Source of the DNA: Planktosalinus sp963975935
Lineage (GTDB): Bacteria; Bacteroidota; Bacteroidia; Flavobacteriales; Flavobacteriaceae
Direction of reading: 5' to 3'
Length of the DNA stretch: 64,000 nt
NCBI GenBank assembly: GCA_963975935.1
Contig: CAXBIQ010000014.1
Location: 11,450 to 75,449 of the forward strand
Shown: positions 19,171 to 28,133 of the stretch, piece after piece
Layout of the letters: the number at the start of each line of letters is the position of its first letter
Position numbering within the stretch: position 1 is the stretch's first letter
Program-made: the position numbers and the translations under genes
Notes under the pieces: model-generated
What the model saw: only the letters and a program-made list of their open reading frames with translations
The model's database searches: none
Told to the model about the DNA's origin: nothing

Positions 19171-20472
19171 ATGTATACGCTACCTAATAAACTAAAACTT
19201 TTTGCAATCATATTTATGGTTGTTGGGGCCCTGGGCATGATTGTCGGTTTTCTTAACGCACCGGGCTCTAAGGATGAAGTAAGAGAAATGCTTGCTCAAC
19301 AAGAGATGCATTCCGGTCACGGTGTTTCCGCTGAAGAAGTTCATAACGATGAAGAGCACGTATACCATGTATACCACCAGCTTCAAAACAGGCCGTGGGC
19401 TGCTTTATATGTCTCTGCATTTTTCTTCTTTATGATAGCTCTGGGAGCCTTGGCCTTTTATGCCATTCAACATGTTTCACAGGCAGGATGGTCACCCGTT
19501 CTGTTCAGGGTTATGGAAGGTATTACCGGCTATTTGTTGCCCGGCTCTGTAATCATGTTTTTACTTTTAGTACTTTCTGCTTTACATGTAAATCATATTT
19601 TCCATTGGATGAATGCAGAACTCTTTGACCCTACAAGTGATAAATATGATGCACTTGTTGCCGGAAAATCTGCCTGGCTAAATGAAACTTCTTTCTTAAT
19701 TAGGGCTGCAATATACCTCGTGGGTTGGAACTTATACAGAATGTTGTCGAGAAAATACCTGTTAAGACAAGATGAAGAGGGAGGACTTCACTGGTTTAAG
19801 AAAAACTTCAAGCTTTCTGCCGGATTCCTTGTTTTCTTTATAGTAACTGAATCTATGATGTCCTGGGACTGGATTATGGGCTTTGACCCACACTGGTTCA
19901 GTACACTGTTTGGTTGGTATGTTTTTGCTGGAATGATTGTTTCTGCAATAACAGTAATCGCAATGGTAACGGTTTACCTAAAGTCGCAAGGATACCTGGA
20001 ATATGTAAATAATAGTCATATTCACGATCTTGCAAAATTCATGTTTGGATTCAGCATTTTCTGGACATACCTCTGGTTTTCACAGTTTATGTTAATCTGG
20101 TATGCAAACATCCCGGAAGAAGTTACATACTTCGTTACTCGGATAGAAGATTACAACCTTTTATTCTTTGGAATGGTGGTCTTGAATTTTGTATTCCCGT
20201 TATTACTTTTGATGAACAGCGATTTCAAGAGAGTGAGCTGGTTGGTAATTTGTACCGGGGTGTTCATCTTGGCAGGTCATTATATTGATGTATTCGTTAT
20301 GGTAATGCCGGCCACAGTGGGTCACTCGTGGTATTTCGGTTTGCCTGAAATAGGAGCCTTGCTCTTCTTCTTCGGACTCTTTGTTTTTGTTGTGTTTAGC
20401 ACCCTGGCAAAAGCACCATTATTGGCAAAAGGAAGTCCGTTTTTGGAAGAAAGTAAACATTTTCATTATTAA
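19171..20472 (+). CDS. actF: Alternative complex III membrane subunit ActF
   Basis: 433 residues with about ten transmembrane helices, distantly related to ActC. A His-rich loop follows the first helix (EMHSGHGVSAEEVHNDEEHVYHVYHQ, in pieces around residues 45-70). The segment TESMMSWDWIMGFDPHWFSTLFGWY is typical of this quinol:cytochrome c oxidoreductase subunit. It is the last act gene and runs directly into the oxidase genes. Confidence 0.92.
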   Translation: MYTLPNKLKLFAIIFMVVGALGMIVGFLNAPGSKDEVREMLAQQEMHSGHGVSAEEVHNDEEHVYHVYHQLQNRPWAALYVSAFFFFMIALGALAFYAIQHVSQAGWSPVLFRVMEGITGYLLPGSVIMFLLLVLSALHVNHIFHWMNAELFDPTSDKYDALVAGKSAWLNETSFLIRAAIYLVGWNLYRMLSRKYLLRQDEEGGLHWFKKNFKLSAGFLVFFIVTESMMSWDWIMGFDPHWFSTLFGWYVFAGMIVSAITVIAMVTVYLKSQGYLEYVNNSHIHDLAKFMFGFSIFWTYLWFSQFMLIWYANIPEEVTYFVTRIEDYNLLFFGMVVLNFVFPLLLLMNSDFKRVSWLVICTGVFILAGHYIDVFVMVMPATVGHSWYFGLPEIGALLFFFGLFVFVVFSTLAKAPLLAKGSPFLEESKHFHY

Positions 20473-20500
20473 TTAAGTATCGTAAAGAACCCGAATAAAA

Positions 20501-21562
20501 ATGACAGGATTTTTAGTTTTAGCCGTTTTAGTACTTTTTGCTGTAGCGATCTGGCAAATGAACAAAATATTTCAGTTGTCAAAAGTCAAAGCTGGTGATG
20601 ACTCACAAATAGCAAATGATAAAGACAACCGTGTCAACGGCAAGTTGATGCTTTGGTTCATGGTGTTTTTTTATGTTTTCCTGATTTATGGATTCTGGAC
20701 ATGGAGTAGTGTGTTATTACCCGAAGCCGCATCAGAACACGGAAAAGACATCGACCAGTTGATGCTTATTTCTATGGCGATTATCATGTTTGTACTGGTC
20801 ATTACACAATTTCTTTTACACTATTTTGCATTTAAATATCACGGAAGAAAAGGGCAAAGAGCAGTTTTCTTTGCAGACAATGATAAACTCGAGTTTGTGT
20901 GGACCATTATTCCCGTTATCGTTTTGGCAGCTTTAATCATTTATGGATTGTTTACCTGGACAGATATCATGAATGTAAATGAAGATGATGATCCGCTAAT
21001 TATTGAACTATATGCAAAACAATTCACCTGGGAAGCACGCTATGCCGGTGATGATAATATATTGGGAGAAGCAAACGTAAGGTTTATTGAAGGTATTAAT
21101 ACAGTGGGTATTGACGCTTCAGATCCTGATGCCGCAGATGATGTGGTGACAAGGGAACTTCACCTTCCGGTTGGAAGAAAAGTATTGTTTAAAATGCGTT
21201 CTCAGGATGTATTGCACTCTGCATATATGCCTCATTTCAGGGCACAAATGAACACCGTCCCCGGAATGATTACCCAGTTTGCGTATACACCTACTATAAC
21301 AACCGCAGAAATGCGAAAAAAGGAGGACATCGTTAACAAAGTAGCAAACATTAATGAAATAAGAAATGCAAAAAATGTAGACCTTGCAGCAAAAGGAGAA
21401 GAACTCCTTGAAACCTATGAGTTTGATTACCTTTTATTGTGTAATAAAATTTGTGGTGCATCTCACTACAATATGCAAATGAAGATTGTTGTGGAAACTC
21501 AAGAAGAATTTGATGCCTGGATGGCAGAACAAACAACTTTTGCCGAAACCCTGAATCCCTAA
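20501..21562 (+). CDS. coxB: Cytochrome c oxidase subunit II
   Basis: 353 residues. An N-terminal hydrophobic segment and two more membrane helices (to about residue 155) precede the periplasmic cupredoxin domain. The CuA site is visible: the first His in HSAYMPHFR, then CNKICGASHYNM near residues 313-324 with two Cys, His and Met. There is no fused cytochrome c domain, fitting direct delivery of electrons from alternative complex III. It is co-directional with actF and followed by subunit I. Confidence 0.96.
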   Translation: MTGFLVLAVLVLFAVAIWQMNKIFQLSKVKAGDDSQIANDKDNRVNGKLMLWFMVFFYVFLIYGFWTWSSVLLPEAASEHGKDIDQLMLISMAIIMFVLVITQFLLHYFAFKYHGRKGQRAVFFADNDKLEFVWTIIPVIVLAALIIYGLFTWTDIMNVNEDDDPLIIELYAKQFTWEARYAGDDNILGEANVRFIEGINTVGIDASDPDAADDVVTRELHLPVGRKVLFKMRSQDVLHSAYMPHFRAQMNTVPGMITQFAYTPTITTAEMRKKEDIVNKVANINEIRNAKNVDLAAKGEELLETYEFDYLLLCNKICGASHYNMQMKIVVETQEEFDAWMAEQTTFAETLNP

Positions 21563-21585
21563 TAATAAGATTAAGATTATAAGAT

Positions 21586-23412
21586 ATGTCAACAGAAGCA
21601 AACATTCATCACACTGATCATCACGACGATCACGGACATCATCATCACAAAGAGACATTTATAACTAAATATATATTTAGTCAGGATCATAAAATGATCT
21701 CTAAGCAATACCTCATTACAGGTTTGTTTATGGGTATAATAGGGATTGCTATGTCTATCTTATTCAGGTTGCAATTAGCATGGCCAGACAAACAATTTAC
21801 AGTATATGAAATCTTCCTTGGAAAATGGGGAGCCGAAGGTATTATGGATCCAAACGTTTACCTGGCGCTGGTAACCATTCACGGTACCATCATGGTATTT
21901 TTTGTATTGACAGCCGGCTTGAGTGGAACCTTCAGTAACCTGCTGATCCCGCTTCAGATAGGAGCAAGGGATATGGCATCAGGATTTTTGAATATGATTT
22001 CTTACTGGTTGTTTTTCCTTTCCAGTATCATCATGATTATGTCATTGTTTGTAGAAGCCGGACCGGCCGCTGCAGGATGGACAATTTATCCTCCTCTCAG
22101 TGCATTGCCACAAGCAATGCCAGGTTCTGGAGCAGGGATGACACTTTGGTTGGTGTCTATGGCAATATTCATTGCTTCCTCACTATTAGGGTCGTTGAAT
22201 TACATTGTTACGGTAATCAACCTGAGAACTAAAGGGATGTCAATGACACGCTTGCCACTTACAATATGGGCATTCTTTGTTACGGCAATTATCGGTGTGG
22301 TTTCGTTTCCGGTACTTTTCTCTGCAGCTTTAATGCTTATTATGGACAGAAGCTTTGGAACCTCTTTCTTCCTTTCAGATATTTATATTGCCGGTGAAGT
22401 ATTGCACAATCAGGGAGGTTCGCCTGTACTTTTTGAACACTTATTCTGGTTCCTGGGCCACCCTGAAGTATATATTGTACTCTTGCCTGCTCTGGGGATT
22501 ACTTCAGAAATAATCGCTACAAACGCACGAAAACCCATCTTTGGATACCGTGCGATGGTAGCTTCCATCCTTGCAATTGCATTTTTGTCAACCATTGTTT
22601 GGGGACACCATATGTTTGTATCAGGGATGAACCCCTTCCTGGGGTCTGTGTTTACCTTTACAACACTTTTAATTGCAATTCCTTCTGCGGTAAAAGCATT
22701 TAACTATATAACCACGCTCTGGAAAGGGAATTTACAACTCAACCCTGCCATGCTCTTTTCAATAGGATTGGTATCTACATTTATCTCAGGAGGACTCACG
22801 GGAATTATCCTTGGAGACAGTGCCCTGGATATTAATGTGCACGATACATACTTCGTTGTCGCCCACTTCCACCTGGTAATGGGTATTTCAGCACTCTATG
22901 GTTTGTTTGCAGGGGTGTATCACTGGTTTCCGAAAATGTTTGGAAGAATGATGAATAAAAATCTGGGCTACATTCACTTCTGGGTAACGGTCATTGGAGC
23001 ATACGGAATCTTTTTCCCCATGCACTTTATAGGAATGGCAGGTCTGCCAAGGAGGTATTATACCAACACGGCATTTCCTTACTTTGATGACTTGGCAAAC
23101 ATCAACGTCGTAATCACTGTATTTGCAATCATAACTGCAGCCGTTCAGTTGGTTTTCTTATACAATTTTATATCTTCTATATTCTTCGGAAAAAAAGCCA
23201 CACAAAACCCATGGAAATCAAATACCCTTGAATGGACTACTCCGGTAGAACATTTACACGGAAACTGGCCGGGAGCAATTCCGCATGTGTACAGATGGTC
23301 TTATGACTACAGCAAGCTTAACAAAGAGGGTGATGATTACGTAATCCCGGGACAGGATTTTATACCTCAAACCGTACCCGTTCAGGATAATGAAGAAGAA
23401 ATGAACCACTAA
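21586..23412 (+). CDS. ctaD: Cytochrome c oxidase subunit I with His-rich N terminus
   Basis: 608 residues, twelve membrane helices. The key residues of heme-copper oxidases are present: the low-spin heme His in TIHGTIMVFF, the CuB His and crosslinked Tyr in GHPEVYIVLLP, WGHHMF, and the heme ligands in VVAHFHLVMG. The tail from about 545 is soluble. Residues 8-21 hold nine His with Asp, an unusual cytoplasmic metal-binding-like extension. It ends the act-cox operon and is followed by a terminator. Confidence 0.97.
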   Translation: MSTEANIHHTDHHDDHGHHHHKETFITKYIFSQDHKMISKQYLITGLFMGIIGIAMSILFRLQLAWPDKQFTVYEIFLGKWGAEGIMDPNVYLALVTIHGTIMVFFVLTAGLSGTFSNLLIPLQIGARDMASGFLNMISYWLFFLSSIIMIMSLFVEAGPAAAGWTIYPPLSALPQAMPGSGAGMTLWLVSMAIFIASSLLGSLNYIVTVINLRTKGMSMTRLPLTIWAFFVTAIIGVVSFPVLFSAALMLIMDRSFGTSFFLSDIYIAGEVLHNQGGSPVLFEHLFWFLGHPEVYIVLLPALGITSEIIATNARKPIFGYRAMVASILAIAFLSTIVWGHHMFVSGMNPFLGSVFTFTTLLIAIPSAVKAFNYITTLWKGNLQLNPAMLFSIGLVSTFISGGLTGIILGDSALDINVHDTYFVVAHFHLVMGISALYGLFAGVYHWFPKMFGRMMNKNLGYIHFWVTVIGAYGIFFPMHFIGMAGLPRRYYTNTAFPYFDDLANINVVITVFAIITAAVQLVFLYNFISSIFFGKKATQNPWKSNTLEWTTPVEHLHGNWPGAIPHVYRWSYDYSKLNKEGDDYVIPGQDFIPQTVPVQDNEEEMNH

Positions 23413-23433
23413 AAAAAATCAAAAGACACATAA

Positions 23434-23467
23434 ACAAAAACCCTTTATCTTAATAAAGGGTTTTTTG
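23434..23467 (+). terminator. Terminator of the act-cox operon
   Basis: ACCCTTTAT pairs with ATAAAGGGT around a four-base loop, with A and T runs on either side, 24 bases after the ctaD stop. Confidence 0.88.
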
Positions 23468-23542
23468 TTACCACAACATTTTGAAGAGGTTATACAATTG
23501 TTATATGTGACTTAACTACTCTTTTTTTATTTGAAGAGATGC

Positions 23543-23621
23543 TATATTTACACCGGAAATAGTTTATTATCTTATTTCAATCAATTAGTCAAAAACCACG
23601 TTTGGGGAGACGTGGTTTTTT
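23543..23621 (+). ncRNA. Possible short RNA ending at an orphan terminator
   Basis: A perfect hairpin, ACCACGT/ACGTGGT with flanking A and T runs (23591-23622), stands 120 bases beyond the ctaD terminator with no open frame before it. TATATTTA at 23543-23550 is one base from the promoter consensus. Together they could make a short RNA of about 65 bases or an attenuated leader of ruvB. The hairpin is firm; the RNA is inferred. Confidence 0.35.
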
Positions 23622-23622
23622 T
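23591..23622 (+). terminator. Terminator hairpin upstream of ruvB
   Basis: AAAAACCACGT and ACGTGGTTTTT form a perfect stem with a TTTGGGGAG-type loop, followed by further T residues. It lies before the ruvB promoter element. Confidence 0.8.
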
Positions 23623-23648
23623 GTTTAAAAATCTCACGACAATTTCCT

Positions 23649-23656
23649 TATCTTTG
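23649..23656 (+). promoter_or_regulatory. Promoter -7 element of ruvB
   Basis: TATCTTTG matches TAnnTTTG and ends five bases before the ruvB ATG, so the transcript would be nearly leaderless. Confidence 0.5.
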
Positions 23657-23661
23657 TTTTT

Positions 23662-24684
23662 ATGAATGAAAACCTGGATCCCTCAAAACAAAATTTTTCC
23701 TCTGAAGAGCTCGATGTAGAACGAAAGTTGAGGCCCCTGACCTTTGAAGATTTTACCGGTCAGGATCAGGTAATCGAAAACTTAAAGGTATTTGTTCAGG
23801 CCGCAAACCTTCGGGATGAAGCACTTGACCACACGTTATTTCACGGCCCTCCGGGATTGGGAAAAACGACGCTTGCACATATTCTGGCAAATGAACTGGA
23901 TGCCGGTATAAAAGTTACTTCAGGACCTGTTTTGGATAAACCCGGTGATCTGGCAGGTCTGCTTACCAATCTCGAAGAACGCGATGTCCTTTTTATTGAC
24001 GAAATACACCGTTTGAGTCCCATTGTTGAAGAATACCTTTACTCTGCCATGGAAGATTACAAAATTGATATTATGATTGAAACCGGTCCCAATGCACGAA
24101 CGGTTCAAATCAATTTAAATCCTTTTACCCTCATTGGTGCAACAACGCGTTCCGGTCTGTTGACAGCACCCATGCGCGCCCGTTTTGGAATTGCATCACG
24201 GTTGCAATATTACAACACAGAATTCCTCACAACCATTGTGCAGCGAAGTGCTGATATTTTAAAAGTTAAAATCGGTATGGAAGCTGCCATAGAAATCGCA
24301 GGGCGCAGCCGCGGAACACCACGTATAGCCAATGCACTTTTAAGGCGAGTGCGTGATTTCGCACAGATTAAAGGCGACGGAAAAATTGACATTAAGATTG
24401 CCAAGTTTGCCCTCGAAGCCCTTCACGTTGATGCTCATGGCCTGGATGAAATGGATAATAAAATACTCACCACTATTATCGATAAATTTAAAGGCGGTCC
24501 TGTGGGAATTACCACCCTGGCTACAGCAGTGAGTGAAAGCGCAGAAACCATTGAAGAAGTTTATGAGCCCTTTCTTATCCAGCAGGGTTTTATCATGCGT
24601 ACACCACGCGGCAGGGAAGTTACTGAAATGGCATACAAACACCTGGGAAGAATCAAAGGTCCCACACAAGGGGGATTGTTTTAG
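23662..24684 (+). CDS. ruvB: Holliday junction branch-migration ATPase RuvB
   Basis: 340 residues, the normal length. RuvB is the hexameric AAA+ motor that drives branch migration with RuvA. It has the RuvB opening (RPLTFEDFTGQDQVIENL), Walker A GPPGLGKTT (about 61-69), Walker B FIDEIHRLSP, sensor GATTRSGLLTAPMRARFG, and the C-terminal winged helix (PFLIQQGFIMRTPRGREVTE). ruvA lies about 3.5 kb downstream, not adjacent. Confidence 0.97.
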   Translation: MNENLDPSKQNFSSEELDVERKLRPLTFEDFTGQDQVIENLKVFVQAANLRDEALDHTLFHGPPGLGKTTLAHILANELDAGIKVTSGPVLDKPGDLAGLLTNLEERDVLFIDEIHRLSPIVEEYLYSAMEDYKIDIMIETGPNARTVQINLNPFTLIGATTRSGLLTAPMRARFGIASRLQYYNTEFLTTIVQRSADILKVKIGMEAAIEIAGRSRGTPRIANALLRRVRDFAQIKGDGKIDIKIAKFALEALHVDAHGLDEMDNKILTTIIDKFKGGPVGITTLATAVSESAETIEEVYEPFLIQQGFIMRTPRGREVTEMAYKHLGRIKGPTQGGLF

Positions 24685-24721
24685 TCCCCATCCAAGCCTC
24701 ACGTCTTTGGCGGGGAAGGCT
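24685..24721. repeat. Two interleaved 5-bp inverted repeats (pseudoknot order)
   Basis: TCCCC (24685-24689), AGCCT (24695-24699), GGGGA (24712-24716) and AGGCT (24717-24721) are arranged 1-2-1'-2'. The G+C-rich stretch begins right after the ruvB stop. It could be an RNA pseudoknot or a relic of a dispersed intergenic repeat. Confidence 0.35.
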
Positions 24722-24757
24722 AGAAAAGTCTAACTTTTTCCAATTAGTATTCTTTTA

Positions 24758-25681
24758 ATGCAATTACGATCAACATACACTCATCTCATTAAATCTGAAG
24801 CCAAGCGCCTTGGCTTTCTTTCCTGTGGTATAAGCAAAGCAGAATTTCTTGAAGAAGAAGCCCCAAGGTTGGAAAAATGGCTCAAAAAAAATATGCACGG
24901 TGAGATGCAGTATATGGAGAATCATTTTGACAAACGTCTTGACCCCACTTTATTAGTGCCGGGTTCAAAAAGTGTTGTCTCACTTTTATTCAACTATTTT
25001 CCGGAAAAAACCCAACGCGAAGACACCTATAAAATCTCAAAATATGCCTACGGCACAGATTACCATTTCGTAATCAAAGACAAGCTGAAGGACTTGATGC
25101 ATTTTATTCAGGAAGAAATTGGTGAGGTTCACGGGCGTGTTTTTGTAGATTCAGCACCGGTACTGGACAAAGCCTGGGCAGCAAAAAGCGGACTGGGATG
25201 GATGGGTAAGCACAGCAATTTATTGACAAAACAAACAGGGTCTTTTTATTTTATAGCCGAATTGATTCTAGATTTGGAACTTGAATATGACCACCCGGTC
25301 ACAGATCACTGTGGAAGCTGTACCGCCTGTATCGATGCCTGCCCCACAAATGCCATTGTGGAACCTTATGTGGTGGATGGCAGTAAATGCATCTCTTATT
25401 TTACCATCGAGTTGAAAAACGAAATTCCCAATAATGTAAAAAATCAATTTGAAGAGTGGATGTTTGGCTGTGATATCTGTCAGGATGTATGCCCCTGGAA
25501 CCGTTTTTCAAAGCCACATAGTGAACCATTATTCAATCCCAAACCCGAATTGCTCACCATGTCCAAAAAGGACTGGGAAGAAATCACACAGGAAGTCTTT
25601 CAGGATATATTCCAAAAATCTGCTGTAAAACGAACAAAATTTGAAGGTTTAAAACGTAACATTCGTTTCCTGAAAGATTAA
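24758..25681 (+). CDS. queG: Epoxyqueuosine reductase QueG
   Basis: 307 residues. QueG reduces epoxyqueuosine to queuosine in tRNA, using cobalamin and two [4Fe-4S] clusters. Visible signs are the N-terminal domain with GEMQYMENHFDKRLDP, the segment GWMGKHSNLLTKQTGSFYFIAE, and two ferredoxin-like groups, CGSCTACIDACPTNAI and CDICQDVCPWN. Length fits the short QueG form. It follows ruvB by 73 bases. Confidence 0.95.
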   Translation: MQLRSTYTHLIKSEAKRLGFLSCGISKAEFLEEEAPRLEKWLKKNMHGEMQYMENHFDKRLDPTLLVPGSKSVVSLLFNYFPEKTQREDTYKISKYAYGTDYHFVIKDKLKDLMHFIQEEIGEVHGRVFVDSAPVLDKAWAAKSGLGWMGKHSNLLTKQTGSFYFIAELILDLELEYDHPVTDHCGSCTACIDACPTNAIVEPYVVDGSKCISYFTIELKNEIPNNVKNQFEEWMFGCDICQDVCPWNRFSKPHSEPLFNPKPELLTMSKKDWEEITQEVFQDIFQKSAVKRTKFEGLKRNIRFLKD

Positions 25682-25690
25682 CAATTTAAC

Positions 25691-25721
25691 TTTCTAAATT
25701 TCACGGATACTCTTACCTTTG
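25691..25721 (+). promoter_or_regulatory. Promoter of maeB
   Basis: TTTC at 25691-25694, 19 bases, then TACCTTTG at 25714-25721. It differs from the consensus at one -33 position and lies 23 bases before the maeB ATG. Confidence 0.6.
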
Positions 25722-25744
25722 TTAGTCACACAAACAACTAACCG

Positions 25745-28051
25745 ATGAGCAAAGAAAGCAGAAGAAGGGAAGCATTAGTGTATCACGCAAAACCCAAACC
25801 GGGTAAAATCCAGGTAGTTCCCACGAAAAAATATGCCTCGCAAAGAGATTTGTCATTGGCATACTCTCCCGGGGTAGCAGAGCCTTGTTTGGAAATTGCA
25901 AAAGACAAAAACAACGTCTATAAATATACAACCAAAGGAAACCTCGTTGCAGTCATCTCAAACGGGACAGCAGTGCTCGGCCTTGGGAACATTGGCCCCG
26001 AAGCATCAAAACCGGTAATGGAAGGAAAAGGACTCCTTTTTAAAATATTTGCCGATATTGATGTGTTTGATATTGAAGTGGACACAGAAGACATTGAGTC
26101 CTTTATTGAAACCGTTAAAAACATATCCCCCACATTTGGAGGCATTAACCTCGAAGATATCAAAGCTCCTGAAGCTTTTGAAATAGAGCGTCGCTTAAAG
26201 GCAGAACTTGATATTCCCGTAATGCACGATGACCAGCACGGCACAGCAATCATTTCTGCCGCTGCTTTGATTAATGCTCTGGAACTTGCACATAAAAAAA
26301 TACATAAGGTTAAGATTGTAATTAGTGGTGCCGGTGCGGCAGCCATTTCGTGCACACGACTGTATAAAGCATTTGGCGCAAAACCTGAAAACATTGTAAT
26401 GCTCGACAGCAAGGGGGTTATAAGAAAAGACAGGTCAAATCTTTCGGAAGAAAAGCAAGAATTTGCCACTGCGAGAAAAATAGACACGCTAGAAGAGGCA
26501 ATGAAAAAAGCCGATGTGTTTGTGGGGCTTTCAATTCAGGACATAGTAACACCTGCAATGCTGAAGTCGATGAACAAAAACCCCATCGTTTTTGCCATGG
26601 CAAATCCCAATCCAGAGATTGAATATGATCTGGCAATTAAGACACGGGAGGATATTATTATGGCTACAGGAAGGTCAGACCATCCCAACCAAGTGAATAA
26701 TGTGCTAGGTTTTCCATATATCTTTAGGGGCGCGCTTGATGTAAGAGCTACAAAAATCAATGAAGAGATGAAAAAAGCAGCTGTGCTGGCTCTTTCTGAA
26801 CTGGCAAAAGAAGCCGTTCCCGAACAAGTGAACATTGCTTATGGTGAAACCAAATTAAATTTTGGACGTGATTACATCATCCCTAAACCATTTGACCCGC
26901 GATTGATTGCAAAAGTTCCACCGGCAGTTGCAAGAGCAGCTATGGAAAGCGGTGTTGCAAAAGAGCCCATTACAGACTGGCAAAAATATGAAGACGAACT
27001 GTATGAACGCATGGGTGCTGATAATAAAATTGTAAGGCTTCTTATTAACCGTGCTAAGACAGATCCAAAACGTGTGGTTTTTGCAGAAGCCGATCATCTG
27101 GATGTTTTAAAAGCAGCCCAGATCTTACATGATGAAAAAATTGGAACTCCTATTTTGTTGGGTAGAAAAGAGGTTATTCTTGAGTTAATGAAAGAAATTG
27201 ATTTTGACGATGAAATCGAAATCATAGACCCAAAGGCAGACGAAGAGGAAGGTAGAAGAAACATGTATGCTCAGAAATACTGGGAGGCCAGAAGGAGAAA
27301 CGGTGTAACCTTACACGATGCTCAAAAGTGGATGCGGGAGCGCAATTATTTTGCGGCAATGATGGTGAATTTAGGTGATGCAGATGCATTGATAACAGGC
27401 TACTCACGATCTTATCCCTCTGTGTTGAGGCCCATGCTTGAAGTAATCGGGAAGATTGAAGGTGTTGATAAAGTAGCTGCCACAAATTTAATGGTAACAA
27501 AACGTGGACCTATATTCCTATCAGATACTTCAGTAAATATTGACCCTACAGCAAAAGAACTGGCTAAAATTGCCCAGATGACAGCTTTCACCATGAAAAT
27601 GTTTGGGATGACCCCGGTAATGGCGATGGTTTCCTACACCAATTTCGGTTCATCCAAACACGACAGGGCAAGAAAAGTAAAAGAAGCCGTGGCATTGCTT
27701 CACAGAACTGCACCAGATTTGATTGTTGACGGTGAAGTGCAAATGGACTTTGCGCTCAACATGGAAATGCATCAAAAAAACTTTCCGTTTTCAAAGTTGG
27801 CAGGAAAAAAGGTGAATGCATTGATATTCCCAAGTTTGGATTCTGCAAACAGCAATTATAAGCTCTTAAAAGAGCTTAACAATGCAGACTCCATCGGACC
27901 CATAATGCTGGGAATGAAAAAGCCTGTTCACATTTTGCAATTAGGGGCAAGTGTTGAAGAAATAGTAAATATGGCTGCTATTGCCATCATCGATGCACAA
28001 CAAAAAGAAAAAAGGGAAAAGAATCAAAAAGCAAAACGTCGCAAAAGGTAG
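25745..28051 (+). CDS. maeB: NADP-dependent malic enzyme with C-terminal phosphotransacetylase-like domain
   Basis: 768 residues. The N-terminal half (about 1-430) is malic enzyme, converting malate to pyruvate and CO2: SLAYSPGVAEPCLEI, the metal-binding HDDQHGTAI, and a nucleotide fold with ISGAGAAAISCTRLY. The C-terminal half (about 440-750) resembles phosphate acetyltransferase (RVVFAEADHLDVLKAA, YSRSYPSVLRPMLEVIG, then SYTNFGSSKHDRARKV). In this fused family the second domain is often regulatory rather than catalytic. It has its own promoter. Confidence 0.95.
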   Translation: MSKESRRREALVYHAKPKPGKIQVVPTKKYASQRDLSLAYSPGVAEPCLEIAKDKNNVYKYTTKGNLVAVISNGTAVLGLGNIGPEASKPVMEGKGLLFKIFADIDVFDIEVDTEDIESFIETVKNISPTFGGINLEDIKAPEAFEIERRLKAELDIPVMHDDQHGTAIISAAALINALELAHKKIHKVKIVISGAGAAAISCTRLYKAFGAKPENIVMLDSKGVIRKDRSNLSEEKQEFATARKIDTLEEAMKKADVFVGLSIQDIVTPAMLKSMNKNPIVFAMANPNPEIEYDLAIKTREDIIMATGRSDHPNQVNNVLGFPYIFRGALDVRATKINEEMKKAAVLALSELAKEAVPEQVNIAYGETKLNFGRDYIIPKPFDPRLIAKVPPAVARAAMESGVAKEPITDWQKYEDELYERMGADNKIVRLLINRAKTDPKRVVFAEADHLDVLKAAQILHDEKIGTPILLGRKEVILELMKEIDFDDEIEIIDPKADEEEGRRNMYAQKYWEARRRNGVTLHDAQKWMRERNYFAAMMVNLGDADALITGYSRSYPSVLRPMLEVIGKIEGVDKVAATNLMVTKRGPIFLSDTSVNIDPTAKELAKIAQMTAFTMKMFGMTPVMAMVSYTNFGSSKHDRARKVKEAVALLHRTAPDLIVDGEVQMDFALNMEMHQKNFPFSKLAGKKVNALIFPSLDSANSNYKLLKELNNADSIGPIMLGMKKPVHILQLGASVEEIVNMAAIAIIDAQQKEKREKNQKAKRRKR

Positions 28052-28103
28052 ATTTTATTGAAAAGATTTAGTGTCTTTAAAAATGGAATGATAATAAAAA
28101 TAC

Positions 28104-28111
28104 TATATTTG
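28104..28111 (+). promoter_or_regulatory. Promoter -7 element of ruvA (and probably sprA)
   Basis: TATATTTG matches TAnnTTTG, 22 bases before ruvA. No clear -33 element is present. Confidence 0.5.
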
Positions 28112-28133
28112 ACGTTTAACACTAAGTTAACAA

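Noticed and set aside
25918..26835. Minus-strand open frames of up to 189 residues over maeB
   Set aside because: The plus strand encodes an unbroken malic enzyme with catalytic motifs; the opposite frames have no recognisable features.
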